This document shows positions 36,541 to 54,013 of a stretch of DNA of 64,000 nt, one piece after another. A program made the translations under genes and the position numbers. Each line of letters starts with the position of its first letter. Positions within the stretch are counted from its first letter, which is position 1. The notes beneath the pieces were generated by a model. It did not search any database and was not told where the DNA came from. It saw nothing but the letters and a program-made list of their open reading frames with translations. Source of the DNA: Beaufortia kweichowensis (Eukaryota; Chordata; Actinopteri; Cypriniformes; Gastromyzontidae); NCBI GenBank assembly GCA_019155185.1, contig CM032811.1, positions 10,870,075 to 10,934,074 on the forward strand, given 5' to 3'.

Positions 36541-39050
36541 AAGTATTGAGTCCTTCAAGAGGTTTTGCATTTAGACTTTTTCAGTGTGACATTATAAAGC
36601 AGAAAATGAGAAATTTGTGGAGAAGCAAAGCACAGGATGACGTGACAGTCAGTAAGTGAATAATGAAGAAATAAATAATAGAAGCAAATAATGACAAAAT
36701 CTTTATTGTGCGATTAATTTCATTTGAGCTTTATTTTAATGGTCTAGAGACTTTTGGTACAACTTTGATCAACAAACCCAGCAAAGCCCAGATCAAACTG
36801 TTGTGTTCTGTTCTTTAGCACATATTCACAAGGGCGCTGGTTAATTTGCATGCCGTATCCTTGAGTCACGTAGGATGCTCACAGTAATTAGAGTGAAATA
36901 TTGCAGTGTGGAGGCAGAAGATGTGACATACTTTTCTCTCTGCTTGAGAACAAATCCCTCACATTATAGACAGCGCCAAGCTCCATTACTAACCCAGGCA
37001 ACAGTCGTCAAGAATTTGGACAGTCCTGCAGGAAAACCTGCAAAAGAGGAAAGGTGGGAAGAAAAACACAGACTTGCAGAGATGTGAAGCCATATGGCTG
37101 TGCATATTTCAGGATGATGAAGTTCTCCGCTGAGGACAGAATTACATAGAATAGCTCCACTTCAGAAGGAAGGTAATGAACAAGCTGTGAATTTAGTAGT
37201 TAAGCGTTTCCACAGATATCTAATGTTACATCACATAAATAATAGTTTTATAAAAAAGTAGAGATTGGCAAATCAAAAATCATTTTTGTGTTCTCAATTT
37301 CAATTAGTCAGAAAAAAACAACTATGTTTGTCATTACACATATGGTTCAGATGCTGATTACAAAGATGTTTCACACCACAAACATAAGATGAGATAAGAT
37401 GAAGTGATTTCATTTCTGTGTGATAAAACGGAAAACACACGTTCACCTCTTTTGAGTAGCAAAATGAGAAATATTCTGGGTTAAATGCAATGCTGTTTTG
37501 ACAGCATCGATGACATGTTGTTAACTTGTACAGAAAGAATTTGACTCGTCCCTCAAAACATGTACTAGCTGTAATGAACTTGAAATGGACTTTTGTTGAG
37601 CAACAGTGGAGAGTAATTGCCAGGTAAAGACCCAGTGTGCCAGGTCAATGTCAATGAATCACAGTGACAATGGCACTGCGGTTTAACTGTGAATATAAAT
37701 GAACACAGCTCAGAGGTTGAGATGTTAGATATGAGCTTTTATGTTGATGCTGTTTAAAATAAGTTCTTGAAAGGGTCTGAAGTTTTTCTCCTCTTCTTAA
37801 GATAAAAGCTATATACATAATATAAATTGCACTATATGTGACTGAGGTCTTATACTGTATATGAATTATATATAAACCCTGTAAAGCATTAGATAAGCTG
37901 TTCTGTAAATTCATCCTCTATGTAGAAAAAGTACACACCTGTTTATTTATAGGTTGCTGTTGTCATGGAGATTTATCTGATGTCATAGAGGAAGCAACTA
38001 TTCTTAATGATCTTTGATTATGTCGCACAGGAAAAGGTCTACTAGAACCGTTCTATTTATATAGATGTATGACTGAAGAAACATTTCTCTGAAAAACATA
38101 ATTTTGCTGTAAAATAAAGATACTTAGATTCTCAGATTTGTTTAGTGTGAAGTTGTTTATTTTCTAAAATTGTATAAATGACAAACTTGTGTCATTGTGT
38201 CCTTTATGCACCCATTTGGAATGCTTTATTTGGATTCACAGTTAAATCAGATGAGCGCAACAGCATTCAGATATTTTGGGTCATTATACAGCAGGGGAAT
38301 CTGCCCACATTTGTTTTGATGTTCACGTCACACCAAAAGGAGAATGTCTCATCTGTACACCCACACACGCACAAACTGTGTGATAGATCCTCTAGATAGT
38401 AAGATTTCTATTGAATTCATCCATTAACATCACCTCATGGCAAGTTTATTTTTAGTATTTAGCCTTATTATTAAAATTACATCAAAGAGTTGCAGCTTCC
38501 TCACAGCTTAATGTTGTTACCAGTAACCATATTTCCCATATGGATAAAAATACAACTTGTTACACCAGGTTTGCAATCAAAATTCAGTTTTCTGTCAAAT
38601 TTCTGTCTATGCTGGACTCATTATTTGTATTCATTATTTTGTCCAAGTAATCCGTTTCAAAATGTCCTAATTAAATTATGTTGCCACAATTTTATTTAGA
38701 TTTACAAAAGTGATTTCAAACATTGAAATATACACCTAAAAGATTTTAAAGATCATAACAAACATCAATTATGTCTAAACTTTTGACTAGTACTATATAT
38801 TTCAACATAAAGAATGTGTATTATGCTTTCTACTGTCTGTTTGATTTTTGTCATTTGTATTTTTCCCCTAGAACATTTACACCTGAGAAACAACTGAAAC
38901 ACAATTGAGAACTCTCTAAAGTCTCCTGAGCTGTGAAAGATCAACCTTCATGCCATACTGTACTTTGATAAGCGCTGGGAAAGACATACGGCATTCATGA
39001 GATTAGGTGCGTGAAGAATTCAAATTCTTATAAAAATCCAACTCCATCAA
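36541..39050. other. Intergenic, no gene recognised
   Basis: AT-rich DNA with a possible Tc1-like end relic (38715-38807). An RFX-like GTTGCTGTTGTCATGG lies near 37953-37970. No gene seen. Confidence 0.35.
38715..38807 (+). repeat. Possible Tc1-like transposon end relic
   Basis: The stretch ends AAACTTTTGACTAGTACTAT, close to the sequence often found at one end of fish Tc1-like elements. No matching opposite end was found nearby. Confidence 0.25.
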
Positions 39051-39059
39051 ACTTTCAGC

Positions 39060-39540
39060 CTTCTTTCTTACCACTGTGTGCTTTGCGTTCCTGACAATTT
39101 GCATATTATGACTTGGGCTAATTACAGGCCTCATTAGTGCAGTGTTCCTTCGAGGTTAGCTGCAGCATGTGCTTGTCTGCCATTGTAAGGTGCCATTGAG
39201 AATCGCTCTTGCTAGTTTAATGACGAAAATGTGTCCTGCTTCATAATGAGACATAAAAATGATCTAGCGACGACAAGAACTCTGCAGATGCGTATGAAGG
39301 CAGGGATGAAGAATCGCATTTTGAATTATTTGTCATTTATATTTTTTATGAGGCATAAATGCAAATGTGGATTGTAATGAATTAATGCGGCTAGACTGAA
39401 AAAACAACAGAACAGCTGTAATTATAACAGCATCTTTGTAAATCATGTTCTCAAAGTTATCATTAGCATACAGGATTGCTTATGCTTGCCGTACGGGGGC
39501 CGATTCACTCATGAATGTGAATGTCAGAGAAGAGAAATTT
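39060..39540. promoter_or_regulatory. Candidate regulatory island 6
   Basis: A long repeat-free block with many homeobox/POU-type cores (GGCTAATTACAGG, CATTAGTG, TTTAATGACG, GAATTAATGCGG, TGTAATTATAAC, CTCATGAATG). It also contains a CpG patch (GCCGTACGGGGGCCG). No coding frame. Confidence 0.3.
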
Positions 39541-41137
39541 GTAATTTATCTATATTTGCTGTTTACATTTTTTTACAATGCTAAGATAAATATGTGTTAT
39601 TAGGGAGTTTTGTTTCAACACTTTTTCTTTGCTACTGTCTCAGAATAAGAAGAATGTTACTAATGCTGGTAGTACCTCATAGTATTTGTCTAATAGCCAT
39701 TAATCTTATAGATTAGACACAGATATGTCATATTCTGTCATAAAAAAACTATTGATGAGTAGCTCAAGCTGGCAGACTTTTACCAAGCAAAAAAATAATT
39801 ACAATTTCTTCATTTTTAGGGGTTATAAAAGCTGTACTATTTACCACACAGTTACAGTGCTAACCACCCACAGTTTTTTGACATTCTCTCTGGGACAGGC
39901 AGGATATTTTTTGGGTCTGAAAGCCGTCGTTTTACGGATTCAGTAATGTGGGTAAGAGAGGATGTCAAAATGTACAATAATGAACACTAAAAAATAAATG
40001 AGATTGAAAAAAATTAAAGTGATTCTGCACCTGCTTTGAGTTTTGCCATGGTGCATGACTCACTGCCAGATTTCCTTATTGACGAAAAAAAGTAGATGAA
40101 AGTGGGAAATAACAATTATTATTATAACTACTGAACACAGGTGAGTTGAGGTTTGGCTGGTTAGCATGGTCCATTTAACTCCATCTGGATAGGCCTTAAA
40201 AATAGTCCTAAATTCTGATGAAATGGATTTTTTGCAAGCTAAATGTATATTGTTGATATTTCTTTATATTATACTTTGATGTCACAGTTGAGGATAGCCC
40301 GTGTTTAAGGGCTTAAGACCATACTCAGACATCTTTGCCATATTTTTGTCATATTTACTTTAGGGGCGGCTTCACGATTATTAACCAAGAGAATTAAGCC
40401 AAATCATAGCTTGAAAGTCTAACTATGAAGATTGTAAGTGACTCCATGAAGATTGTATATAGTTGAAAATGTAAATATTTTTGTGCTTTTTATCCAGAAA
40501 AACTGCAGTTCTCTCATTAACTTGTATGTGTTCATAAGAAAAATTTACATTGACAAATCACAACAACATGCCAAAAAACTGTGGCATCCATGTATGTCTT
40601 TGCTTGGGTCTAAAACTTCTATTCTACGAGCAAAGGTGCCAGATTACAAGTGCCAGATTTCTCTAGGCATTATAGAAATATTTGGTTAAAACTAAATACA
40701 GTATTGATTAAAAACTAAAACGAAGGTTTTTGACTGCCGTCTTTAGACTAGAGTATGATGTTGGGTACAGAGTGTTCTTTCTTCCCAAGAGCCATTTGAC
40801 CTCTGAAGGACAGGTGAACAGATGACGAGTGTGATGTGAAGCAGCATTTAGCTGACTCTAGACTGTCTCTGGGAACAATCAGAGCTGAAAAAATCAAGCA
40901 AAGTGCCCATTGACTACTGCATTTTAATGTCTGCCGCTCAGATTGTGACCTCACGGCAGCGCACTCATAAGCAATTTACTTTCATGTGAATCATAGATAT
41001 TCTAGAAACACTCTCTGTTTCTCTCACAGATACTCCACGTCTGGCACGATTAACTCCACGATGATGGCTGAGTGATACACGTACATCATTTCAACTCTTT
41101 TCATTAATGTCTGAACCAGAGACAGGCTATTACCTTT

Positions 41138-41206
<69 letters not shown>

Positions 41207-41925
41207 TATGGGAATGAGCTGTACCAGACTGATTCTGGAACAGTTGACAAGTCAAGGAAGAGCGAATGAAAGCAGGTCACTTGTGCTTTTTTTGCTCTTA
41301 ACTACCGAATTAAGATTTTAAGCACATACCCCAAAATCCCCAGATCCTCAGATGAGATGTCCGGCGTTGTAATTGAGTTTCTATCCAAACCAAGCAGCAA
41401 TATTCAGCTAGGCTGATGACATATTTAGTTTCTGCGCTGGATGTTATACTCAGTGGTGTTCTGAATCCGGGTGTAGTCACAGTTGATTAGCATGCCGCAG
41501 AGATCCAGCTTAATTGCGAGTATTAATGTTTTACAACTCCGGTGTCCTGAGATGACACGTTTTACTATGTATTCTCTCCTTCTATGCTGTAATTATTCAC
41601 AAAAAAATGATGTTATTGTAAAGAGATTTATTCACACATTCTTGTCGTCCTTCTGCAGGCTGTTGGGCCGCAATTATATCAAGTATAACTTATTGTATTT
41701 GTAAGCCGTGACTCTTTTAACACTTGGCAGGTTTGTATTTGTTACCCACCCACTGATTAATATATTACGAAGTGTGCGCATGCCTGAATGATCCTGTGAT
41801 ACTGAGCCAGTCTGGCATATAATTGAGTTGAACAACATTTTTGAATCTAATACATCAACTATTTCAATGTATAACGAACACCCTCAGAGATCTGTGTGAA
41901 GTTGTTGTATGTACTATTGTTAAAG
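39541..41925. other. Intergenic, no gene recognised
   Basis: AT-rich DNA with the (AG)n tract at 41139-41202. No gene seen. Confidence 0.35.
41139..41202. repeat. (AG)n microsatellite
   Basis: A pure AG run of about 64 bp. Confidence 0.95.
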
Positions 41926-41929
41926 CACA

Positions 41930-42440
41930 CTTTCAGATCTGTAGGAGGCAGATGAAATGGCAGCGCAACACAGAAAGAATTACCAGCGTACTCGAGTGAA
42001 TCATTTGTAGCCGGCAGCACTGGCGAGGTGTGGAAATCGGTCTTCTTTAAAGACTCAACTCTATATCTGTAATTATCGCTTCCCTTGTGAGCGCTAATGT
42101 TTCTAATTAGTCAGTTTTACATTTTATGCTTCATTGGGACTATCGAACACACGAGCTTCCGCGGTAGACCAGATGCAGCGTATCCCCAGGCAATCTCGCA
42201 TCTGTCGTGTCGCAAGAATACACACACCGATCAATGGCGGCACAGGGTGTGAGATGTTTGAAATTTGCACCAAATTGAGGCCCACTGCAGGTAGCGAGGT
42301 AAAAGCTGCCCAGCGGTGAGCATTGACCTGCCTGTTTGCTGACGGAGACAAGCAAGATAAAGTTGGCCAGGGCACCGTGACCTCATCTCTGAGGCTTATC
42401 TTCTCAGCCGTCTGATGCCTGGGCCTTTATTGATCCGAGG
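41930..42440. promoter_or_regulatory. Candidate regulatory island 7
   Basis: About 500 bp of CpG-retaining, repeat-free DNA (CTTCCGCGGTAG, GTCGTGTCGC, CACCGATCAATGG, GCTGACGGAG) with TAATTATCGC, CTAATTAGTCAG and a CGCTAATG core. Short frames occur on both strands but none has recognisable content. Confidence 0.3.
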
Positions 42441-45400
42441 AGTGGGGATCCATCATGCCTTGGGACCACCTTATAGCCAACCAAAGAGATAGAGATTGAG
42501 AGGGAGAAATAGAGATAAAGGCAGAGACGGGCAGAAAGACAGCGAGTAAGAGTGTGGGTGTGAGAATAAAATAAGGGAGAAATAAGAGTTGTATGGTACT
42601 ATAATGGAACAAAGTATGTAACAATTTTTGTTTTGCAGAACTTACATTTAACTCCTAGTACAAAAAGCAAAAAAAAGATATTGGCAGGGATTTGTGTACA
42701 AAATATTAAGTCATTTTGTGATATGAACTGCATGAGCTATTGTTACTCTAGGGTTTGATGTTTCCAGCAGTCCAGATAGAAGACAGAAACACCAAAGAGA
42801 ATAAGGAAGAAAGGCAAAAGAAAATTCACTAGTGAGATTGCAGCCTTTTTAAGAAAGTAATGACTGGTTTTCTAGGCCTGACACCCTACCAAACACTCTC
42901 CAGACTGTAAATTGGATCAGAGAATGCAATATTTCACACAACGGGGTGGCTTTGGTTTTAAAAAAGATAATTTGCTGGTGTTTTCTTATTTTTCATTTTT
43001 ATGTCACAAAAGATTGGCAGCATCTCAGAATTCGGCTTGCCGTTTCTGGTTTAACTGCCAAGCAAGATATCCAACTTGAATCATGACAAAATAAAAAAAA
43101 GAATTTTTACAGTCGTCAATGTAATGAGACATTCTCAAGAGAAAAGGAAGGTATAAGATTCAGGTTTTAAGCAGTGCAGTACTGATTGATCTCCAAGTCA
43201 AAATAACAAATTTTGTGTCAGAAACTTCTAGACTTCAGACGTTTCAGCATTTACTCATTTGGCGTATCGAACATTTTCATACTGAATGCACAAATCATAC
43301 AAAGCAATGTTTAGGAAAAACAACATTGCCTGACACATTGACAAATAGTGCACCATATTAAACGCAGCAACATATGCAAGAATAAATGCAATTATACAGT
43401 ATTGTAGTAAACTGCATAACCTTTGCACATTTAGCAGTTTTTGTCTATATGGATATCAAAAGCCAACGGCAGTCTACATGCACAGCATTTTATTATTGGG
43501 GGTATTTACAATGATTTACAGCAGGAATAGTCAATACAGTATTCAGCAAAAGCAATGCATGTTTTTCCTGCAATTGGAAAAAATGTCCATGCAAACTAAA
43601 ACAACACACACAAGCATGATAAATTTTAAGACTCAAATTATGCATCTACATGTCTGTCATTTAGTATGACAAAATTCTGATTAATTTAGCCACAATCTTG
43701 TGCATGTAAACAAAATAAGTGAGTCAAGAAAAACAAATAAAACTTCTTTGTTAACTATGAAGTCAGTTTAAAGAAACATCCTTCACATTTTCAGGTGTTG
43801 CAGATCAGTAAGGGTGCAGAATGAAACGATAAAGAGGATGTTGTGAAGGCTCATGGTGAAGATGATGACAAAGAGGAGCGGTCCTGTCCTCACATCTCCA
43901 GCTACAGCTGCTTTCAACCGGAAAGATGAGAGCCTCGGTCTGACTGAAGTGACGGCACGTCTGGAAAAAGCACTTCTGTGTGTCCTTGAGTCGCTGGGAG
44001 AGAAAAGCCCCTTGATGTCTAAGTAGGGTAAAAATACACACTATACAATGCTGGGAAAGCTGTCTAAATGTTGCTCTGATCATCTCAAGTCCAGTTACAA
44101 TGTGACGACTGACAATATTGTCATATTCTTTAACCCTTCTGTTGCAGCTTTGAAAGCAATATTTTTAGTTTATTAATGAACCTTTCGGAGCTGCTAACAT
44201 CACTGTAACAACTTTCATTTCTTGCCAAGATCCAAAAAATACAGTACAGAGATTTGAGAGATTATAAGTCAAAGCTTTGCAGCTGTTTTTGAAGTGGCCA
44301 TGGACAGTCATTCTTCAATTATAATTTACCACAAATTACAAAAATAACTGTTTGTAAACGATCAGTGATTAGTAAATTGGAGATTTTAGCCCTGCTTTTA
44401 TCAACTGTTGTGATATGCTGCTTAAGTGATTAGTGATTCCTAACAGTTCATTAACATTATTTTCTATTTGTGTCCCACAGAAAAAAACAGATTTGTATGC
44501 AGATTGGAAACTAAATGAGTTTATAGTAGAATACATGCCACCCATAACTAAACAAAAGATAAAACATTTGTGTCATTCTTTCCTTAAATGTACAGTAGTT
44601 ACTGCACTGAGATGAACCAAAATACTTCAGTATGCAGTACAGAAACACAGAGCAGACTGTAATCATCAAACAAATCTCCTTCCCTCTGTTGTTTCCTGCC
44701 TTCCTTTGATAATCTTTTTCCAAATATGAAAGGAGATTTCCTCACAGGTTTATGGTAAATTAAATAGACAAGCTCTGTCTAACATGCTGTAAAAGGCATA
44801 CAGTAGTAAAACACCAGAAATAAAACTTTAGAAAAAGCTTTTTAAAATATAAAATATGTTTTCATACTTCTCTATTTCTTTTGCTATAGTCATATAATTA
44901 ATACGGTATTGAGTTGTCTCTTGTAAATAGTTCTGAAACATTTGGAATTTAATTGCATTATCTTTTGTAGTGAGATTTTGTCTCGGCTGAATCAGTCCAT
45001 TTCCCATAATCCTTGGGGTTCAAAACACCGTAGGAGCTTGATGTGCCTCCAGAATCTACCGAGGCGCGTGCCAAAGGCTCGTGGTGCTGTGTAAGTGTGA
45101 CATGACAAGAGCAATTTATCAAACTATTACTCATGTAATGTGCTCTTAACTGAAAGCGGCATGTGCATACATATCGTCATAAACGTCTGGGAAGCGAGGA
45201 CACATCATTACTGTAGGACTGAGAATAACTGCCCTCATCACTGATAAAAACAAGACATTTAGATTTATGATTCTGAGTGATGCTTTCTTAGGAATAGTGA
45301 TGTCTCTGTAGAAATCAGAGGACATTTATTCATGTATGAACTCATGCGTGCGACTCCATCATCACTTGACTGATGGCTTTGCCATTCATGTATGGATGTT

Positions 45401-45635
45401 ACATGAGAAAAGATTGCAGGCCTAAGGAAAGATGTTCATTTTGCTGTCCTGCTGTATCTGTAATGATGTGATCTGATTATCACAATAACAACACTGTCCC
45501 CGCTGTTCATCTGCTTTATCATAATGATGTGTATCACAGTGGGAAGATGGTCTGATCAGTTTTTTCTTTTGCTGATTTTAAAAGAGCTTAGGTGATGTTT
45601 TCTGTATGATAGAATATAACCCTAATTTTATTCCT
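42441..45635. other. Intergenic, no confirmed gene
   Basis: AT-rich DNA with a purine-rich patch (42484-42550). An isolated block at 43790-44085 has open frames on both strands (see findings). A higher-complexity block at about 44990-45260 might be regulatory. Confidence 0.35.
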
Positions 45636-45639
45636 GATG

Positions 45640-46140
45640 TTTCCCAACCGCGAGGCTTGAGATGGTGATTTTCTCAGTGTGGTACATTGCCCGGGCTCAT
45701 AAAAATCTTGGTTAAAAAGCAGAGAATAAATGCTGTTATGAATGGCCTGCAATGATGACAGATCCAAAACATGTCACCTTTATTTTGTCAAAGGCTCATT
45801 GTTTTTTCATGTCATGGCTAAAGTAATGATAAGCTGGATGGGACGCAGACTAAAAGATTTGGGTGTCAGCCATTTCACTGCATTTATCCTCTTGTCATTA
45901 TGAGTCACAGCTCTCTGCCGGCTATCAGGAAAGAGGCCAGACTGTTTGTCATCACTTTTTGGCAAAATTTCAACCAATTTGCCAGTTCCACACCGCTCTG
46001 TCTCGGACAATCGGGTCATGTTGTCCCTCGGACCCCTAGGGAGGGCATTAATGAAAACTCAGGGGAGTGCCAGATTAAAGTGTAGCCATCCTCCACCGCC
46101 TCCGCTGAAATGATTTATTACCAACAACACTAACCCTCAA
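45640..46140. promoter_or_regulatory. Candidate regulatory island 8
   Basis: A repeat-free, CpG-retaining block (TGCCGGCTATC, CTCGGACAATCGGG, CCTCCGCTGAAATG) with GGGCATTAATGA and an AP-1-like TGAGTCA (45901-45907). No coding content. Confidence 0.25.
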
Positions 46141-49275
<3,135 letters not shown>

Positions 49276-49279
49276 AACG

Positions 49280-49570
49280 CGAGATCTAACCGGCAGCGCT
49301 TTATCAAACACGCCTCAATTTAAGCTAACGTTTGCAGCAAATACGCCAGATGCCACACCTACCACCATGCGAGACCTGCATGCTCTCGAAATAAATGAAT
49401 CTGTTTACAGATTAATTAAAATTTAACAGTCTGATCGATGGCTTTGATTGTGTGTTTGATAGGGAAGGACTCATGGGGGTTGTTGGAGACCGGAGAAGTG
49501 TGCAGAAACCTCTTTGCTTCAGATATTAATTAATGCATGGATTTCCTGTCAGCCACGGTAACAGTATTAT
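49280..49570. promoter_or_regulatory. Candidate regulatory island 9
   Basis: A repeat-free block with homeobox cores (GATTAATTAAAATT, ATATTAATTAATGC), CTTTGATTGTG (TCF/LEF-like CTTTGA) and several CpGs (CTCGAAATAAATG, ACCGGAG). No open frame with content. Confidence 0.25.
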
Positions 49571-52500
49571 AGGAGCCCAATAATGCTTTTAAATACAGTA
49601 TTTTACATCCTCCATTGATCTCTGGCCCCCAGGGTTTGACTTGTTCAGCAAAACAACAAACTTAAGAGTTGGGAAAGTTTACACATTAGATGAGCCTGTT
49701 TAGTGCTGGAGATGAGTCTGCATTGCGGTGTATTTTGAAGAGAAACAGCGAGAGAAGGTGCGTTGATTCTGAACCGTGTGTATTTGGGCCAGTGCTCTTG
49801 TTTTGTTATCTGTGTCCCATATGTGGTTTATGTGTTTACACAACGAAAGTTAGTTTCGCAAAAGTTATTAATCTAATCTAGTTTTATTCCACATTACAAT
49901 GTGAACCACAATGAAAATCTGAGATTGAGTGGAAGAAAACAGAATGACCTAAGCAAACTTCTGGCTTTGACCGTGTCAACTAATCTGGATAAAAGTTCAG
50001 ATTTTCATCAATGCATTGAAGCACATCAATCATTCTGAACACTATGGAAATGTGTAACTATTTTACATTTTAGAGAATATGCATGAATTGTAGGATTTTA
50101 TTTGTATTTTTTCACACAATCTCCTTTTGCCCCAGTCATGCTTATGTTTAGGGTTGACCCTTCTTTTTTCTTCTAATAATCTTGTGTGATTAATATCATT
50201 TAAATTCATATCAACGGTAAGATCAGGTTGGATCATTAGAGTTTGCATGCTTGAGGCATTAAAGGAAATGTGAGATGTAATGAAAGAATATCTAAAACGT
50301 ATCTAAAAATAGTTAATGCTGATAAAATAAATTACAATGTAAAATAATGTAAAAGAATGCAAAATAGATGTATTTTCATTATTGGTCTTAGACTGTATGC
50401 ACATTAATAATCTTATATATTTTTGACTTTCATACAGTCTAATACTGAAGACCAGTATGGAAATAAAACTGGCCCAGTTTGTGTCTGAACAGTCACAGAC
50501 CCCATCTGTTACACAGAAAGAGCCATTGGATGAGGAAACTGGGTGCAGTCCCTGACAGTGTGGTCCCATTTCTTTTGATCAGCACATTACTCAGACAGCT
50601 CATCAGGGTGACAACTAAACCTGCTCGTACCCGCCAGCACAACAAGCAGAGACAGTGATAAAGATGCACTTTCATATCCCTGTAATGGTGGTGTGCGTAT
50701 AGAGGTCTTCTTTGCCATTTCACTGATGGTGATATGCTTGCGTGTCATCCTATTTTTAGCACGGGGGATATTTTGAAAGTTATGTCACGGACGCAGAAGG
50801 AAGAGTTGATGAATGTGTTCTGCTGTTTATCTTTTCCTTGTGTCGCTGTGTTTTGCCATAAGCATTTACGTAAACATTGCATCTGCCAAGTGCAGAATGT
50901 CAATTTTAGATAAAAAGAGGAGTCTTCTCTGGCTGATAACTGTCACTGCACATATTGAGCATAGACATGAATATGGACTATCCGAACTACAGTTTTTACG
51001 TATTATTTTGTAAACATTTTTAATTTTAGGTAGGCTATTTTTATATAACATTAACATTTGTAGTACTTTTAAAAAATTGTGTTTAAATTGGTCAACTATT
51101 TATTTCCAAATCTTAGACCTTTCCATCAATGTATAGTTTGTCATGATTAAAATTTAACTATGAAATATTAAAGTGAATAGTGAAATAATCTAAGTATTCC
51201 TCTTGTGGAACGGTGACAGCACATTTTGCATGTAAAAGGCACACTAGCCATTAGATCCATGACAGGGATTCAGTCCGTATAACCTCAGTGTGATTAAGTT
51301 CATCCAGGCATTTCTTAAGACCTGCTGCTTAGTCTGAAATTTCATGGCTGACACTTTAAAAGGGAATATTTTTACAGCATAAGAGTTCATCAACCTTTAT
51401 AATCCTGCCTGTTTTTCCATTGCCAGACCACGTAGTCCGCATCAACGAGCAAAGCTTGAGCAGCTGTCTACACAGGGCACATTTTTATTACAGCTGTTTG
51501 AATATCTTCTCAGCTAAAATGACATTTCACATCAGATAGGACGTTTGATGGTGGCAGGTGCTATCCGAGAACTGAAATAAGCCTTTATCTCTGTCCTGAT
51601 GCCTAAGCAGATGAGAAGTCAAGCACGCGTGTGGTGTATGTCACATAAGACATTAATGTAATGGAATAGGTTGAGGCGTCTTTGTCAAATTCACTGCATC
51701 TAGTTTCTTCTTCTGCTGCTGCTTGTCTGTTGATTCATGCCAGATAAATTGCCTCTCAGCCAGCCGTCCCTCTCTCTAACTGGATGTACAAGCCATGAGC
51801 TTCAGTGCATAATTCATAAACGATGTGATTAGCTTCAAGTGCTACACTGATCGGTTGAAGTGAACTGGAGTTAGAAAAGAGAAAGTCGATGAGACTTTTA
51901 AATAGCTCCAAGCTTACACATTAAACATGTTCATCTAGATCCTAACCACATAATTAACTACTGCAAGTATTTCAATATTTTTCCTCATGCTGTGTGTGAT
52001 GCTACAGACATTATTATATTGCCGCTAGAGGTATCGTAATGAAAATGAAAACATAATTAATTTTTTATTAAAGCTGCAGTCTGTCATTTTTTGGGTTATG
52101 AATAAACAAAAATTAGTTGTTGAGCAAGTACGTGCAAAATCAATTTTGAAATCTGTTATCTTGACTTACACTGATTGGCATTTGTAAGCTTATAATAATG
52201 ATTTATAAGCTCTTATAATTATAAGAGCTGTTGGGTATAATTTCATGAGAAATATTAGTCATTTAAGTATGTAAAGTAACCTGCTATTTAATTATTTTCA
52301 ACAGAGATGGCAATAGAGAGTGCAATAGTGAATTTGTAACAATTTTATGAGTTTATACAAATTTGTATGAGTTTGTATGAGCTAAATCAAAATTTGTATG
52401 ATTAATAAGAAAAAATAATAATAAAGCCCCAACTTTCACCATCATTGGCATGAGAGCATATAATACAAATTTATAAAAATTAGCCACCTCATAAAATAGT

Positions 52501-52835
52501 TTTAAATTGTGAAATTGTGTTAAAATTAAAAAAAATATTTAATGGAAAATACCATATATTTAATTTCAGAGATTTAAATCTATTAAACATATTTAAATAA
52601 AGTTAATTTGTTAACTTTTATTTTACTTTTGTAAGGTTAACTTTTATTTTTTAAATGTACAGAAAACAGAAACTGTATATTCTGTTCAATAAGACCCTTA
52701 AACCATCAAGGCACATTACTTATTTTTAGACTGGAGAGTAAAAAACTAAAAAAATCTAAACTAAATTGAAAGGACAAATTGAAAACTGAACAGAAATAAG
52801 AGCTAAATTAAAATTTTTGAAGTTTAATAACCCCG
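49571..52835. other. Intergenic, no gene recognised
   Basis: AT-rich unique DNA. It contains a 22-bp perfect palindrome (52208-52229) and a degenerate TTTGTATGAG repeat (52350-52400). No gene seen. Confidence 0.35.
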
Positions 52836-52839
52836 GGTG

Positions 52840-53280
52840 CTGCTTTAATCTCTGGCTTGTGTTTGATAGAGGGCATAAACTATAATCGCTCCTGAGTACC
52901 AGCCTTATTAACCTCTTCTCAGATGGATTGATACACAAGTCATCAATTTGCTCCCAGAAAACTTGCTTTAAGTTCTCCATCCGTCTTTGTCAGTAATAAT
53001 TACCAGTTTCATCACTCAAGCTGCAGAGGAGAGCGCTCAGGATCATTGCAGTGATTCCTGCACCTTCCTCTCTCTCTCCTGCCAGGTTTGGCCTTGTCCC
53101 GCTGTGATGTTTTATCCTCTCTTAGAAGGGTTTGTGGAGGACAAGGGCAGAAGCGATGCCCCGGTGGTACCATCTCCCGATTACTTGATTATAAATGCCT
53201 CTGTGGAGCGTCGTGTGAGGACTTTCCTAATCCGCTAGATAGAGGATGTAGTGTTGAATATGTGCAGTTATGCCCATAAC
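52840..53280. promoter_or_regulatory. Candidate regulatory island 10
   Basis: Balanced-composition, CpG-retaining DNA (CCGCTGTGATG, GAAGCGATGCCCCGG, GAGCGTCGTG, TAATCCGC). Overlapping plus-strand frames of 63-83 codons have no recognisable domain. Confidence 0.2.
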
Positions 53281-54013
53281 CAAAATTCTGCTAAAAAATT
53301 ACATATTTTGGAAGAGACAGGGATGCTCGCACACGCAGTAAGGAAGATAAATGCCTCTGTCGTCTTTTTGCTCTCTCAGCCTATTGTTATTGCAATCCCT
53401 GATCGAAAGCTTCAGTTCACAGCTTATTGAGTTTTGTGCAGTCTTTGCGATTTACTGCGAAGTTGCTTTTTCTTCCATTTCACCCTCTGTGAACACTAGC
53501 TTTGCAAAACTAAACTGAACACTTTCCCCACCATTCAACTTTTGTTGTTTTCCCACTAAATTCGCAGGGTACTGTTTTGTCCCTGAGTCTTTTGGGATGA
53601 CATGCAATACTTCTAACCTTTCCTTTAATCCGCAGTGCAACAGCAAAGAAGTCAGAGCTGCAGTTTATACTCAGACTGACTCTTGAGGTTTTTAAGCTCA
53701 GGGAGCAAATGAGCCAAATCGATCAGGAATGGCATCTCCTTTGGTAATGAGGAGACCCAGACCTCCCTGTGGAGATGAGAGCTTGGACAGCACCGTATTC
53801 ACAATGAGATCCCTAGAGAACAGACAGCGGTCCAAACGGTCACAAAAGTTTCTACTAGAGACCAATTAGGGACATAGCAATGTCAGGCTGAAAGTGGCTA
53901 CATCTTTAAACAATAACAAGTCTCACTGCTGTTTTGTTTTGTTACTGTGACCATCTCTCATGTAATTGGCGTAGATTTCTGTACTGACAGTTGTATTTTG
54001 ATGCATTAGAATT

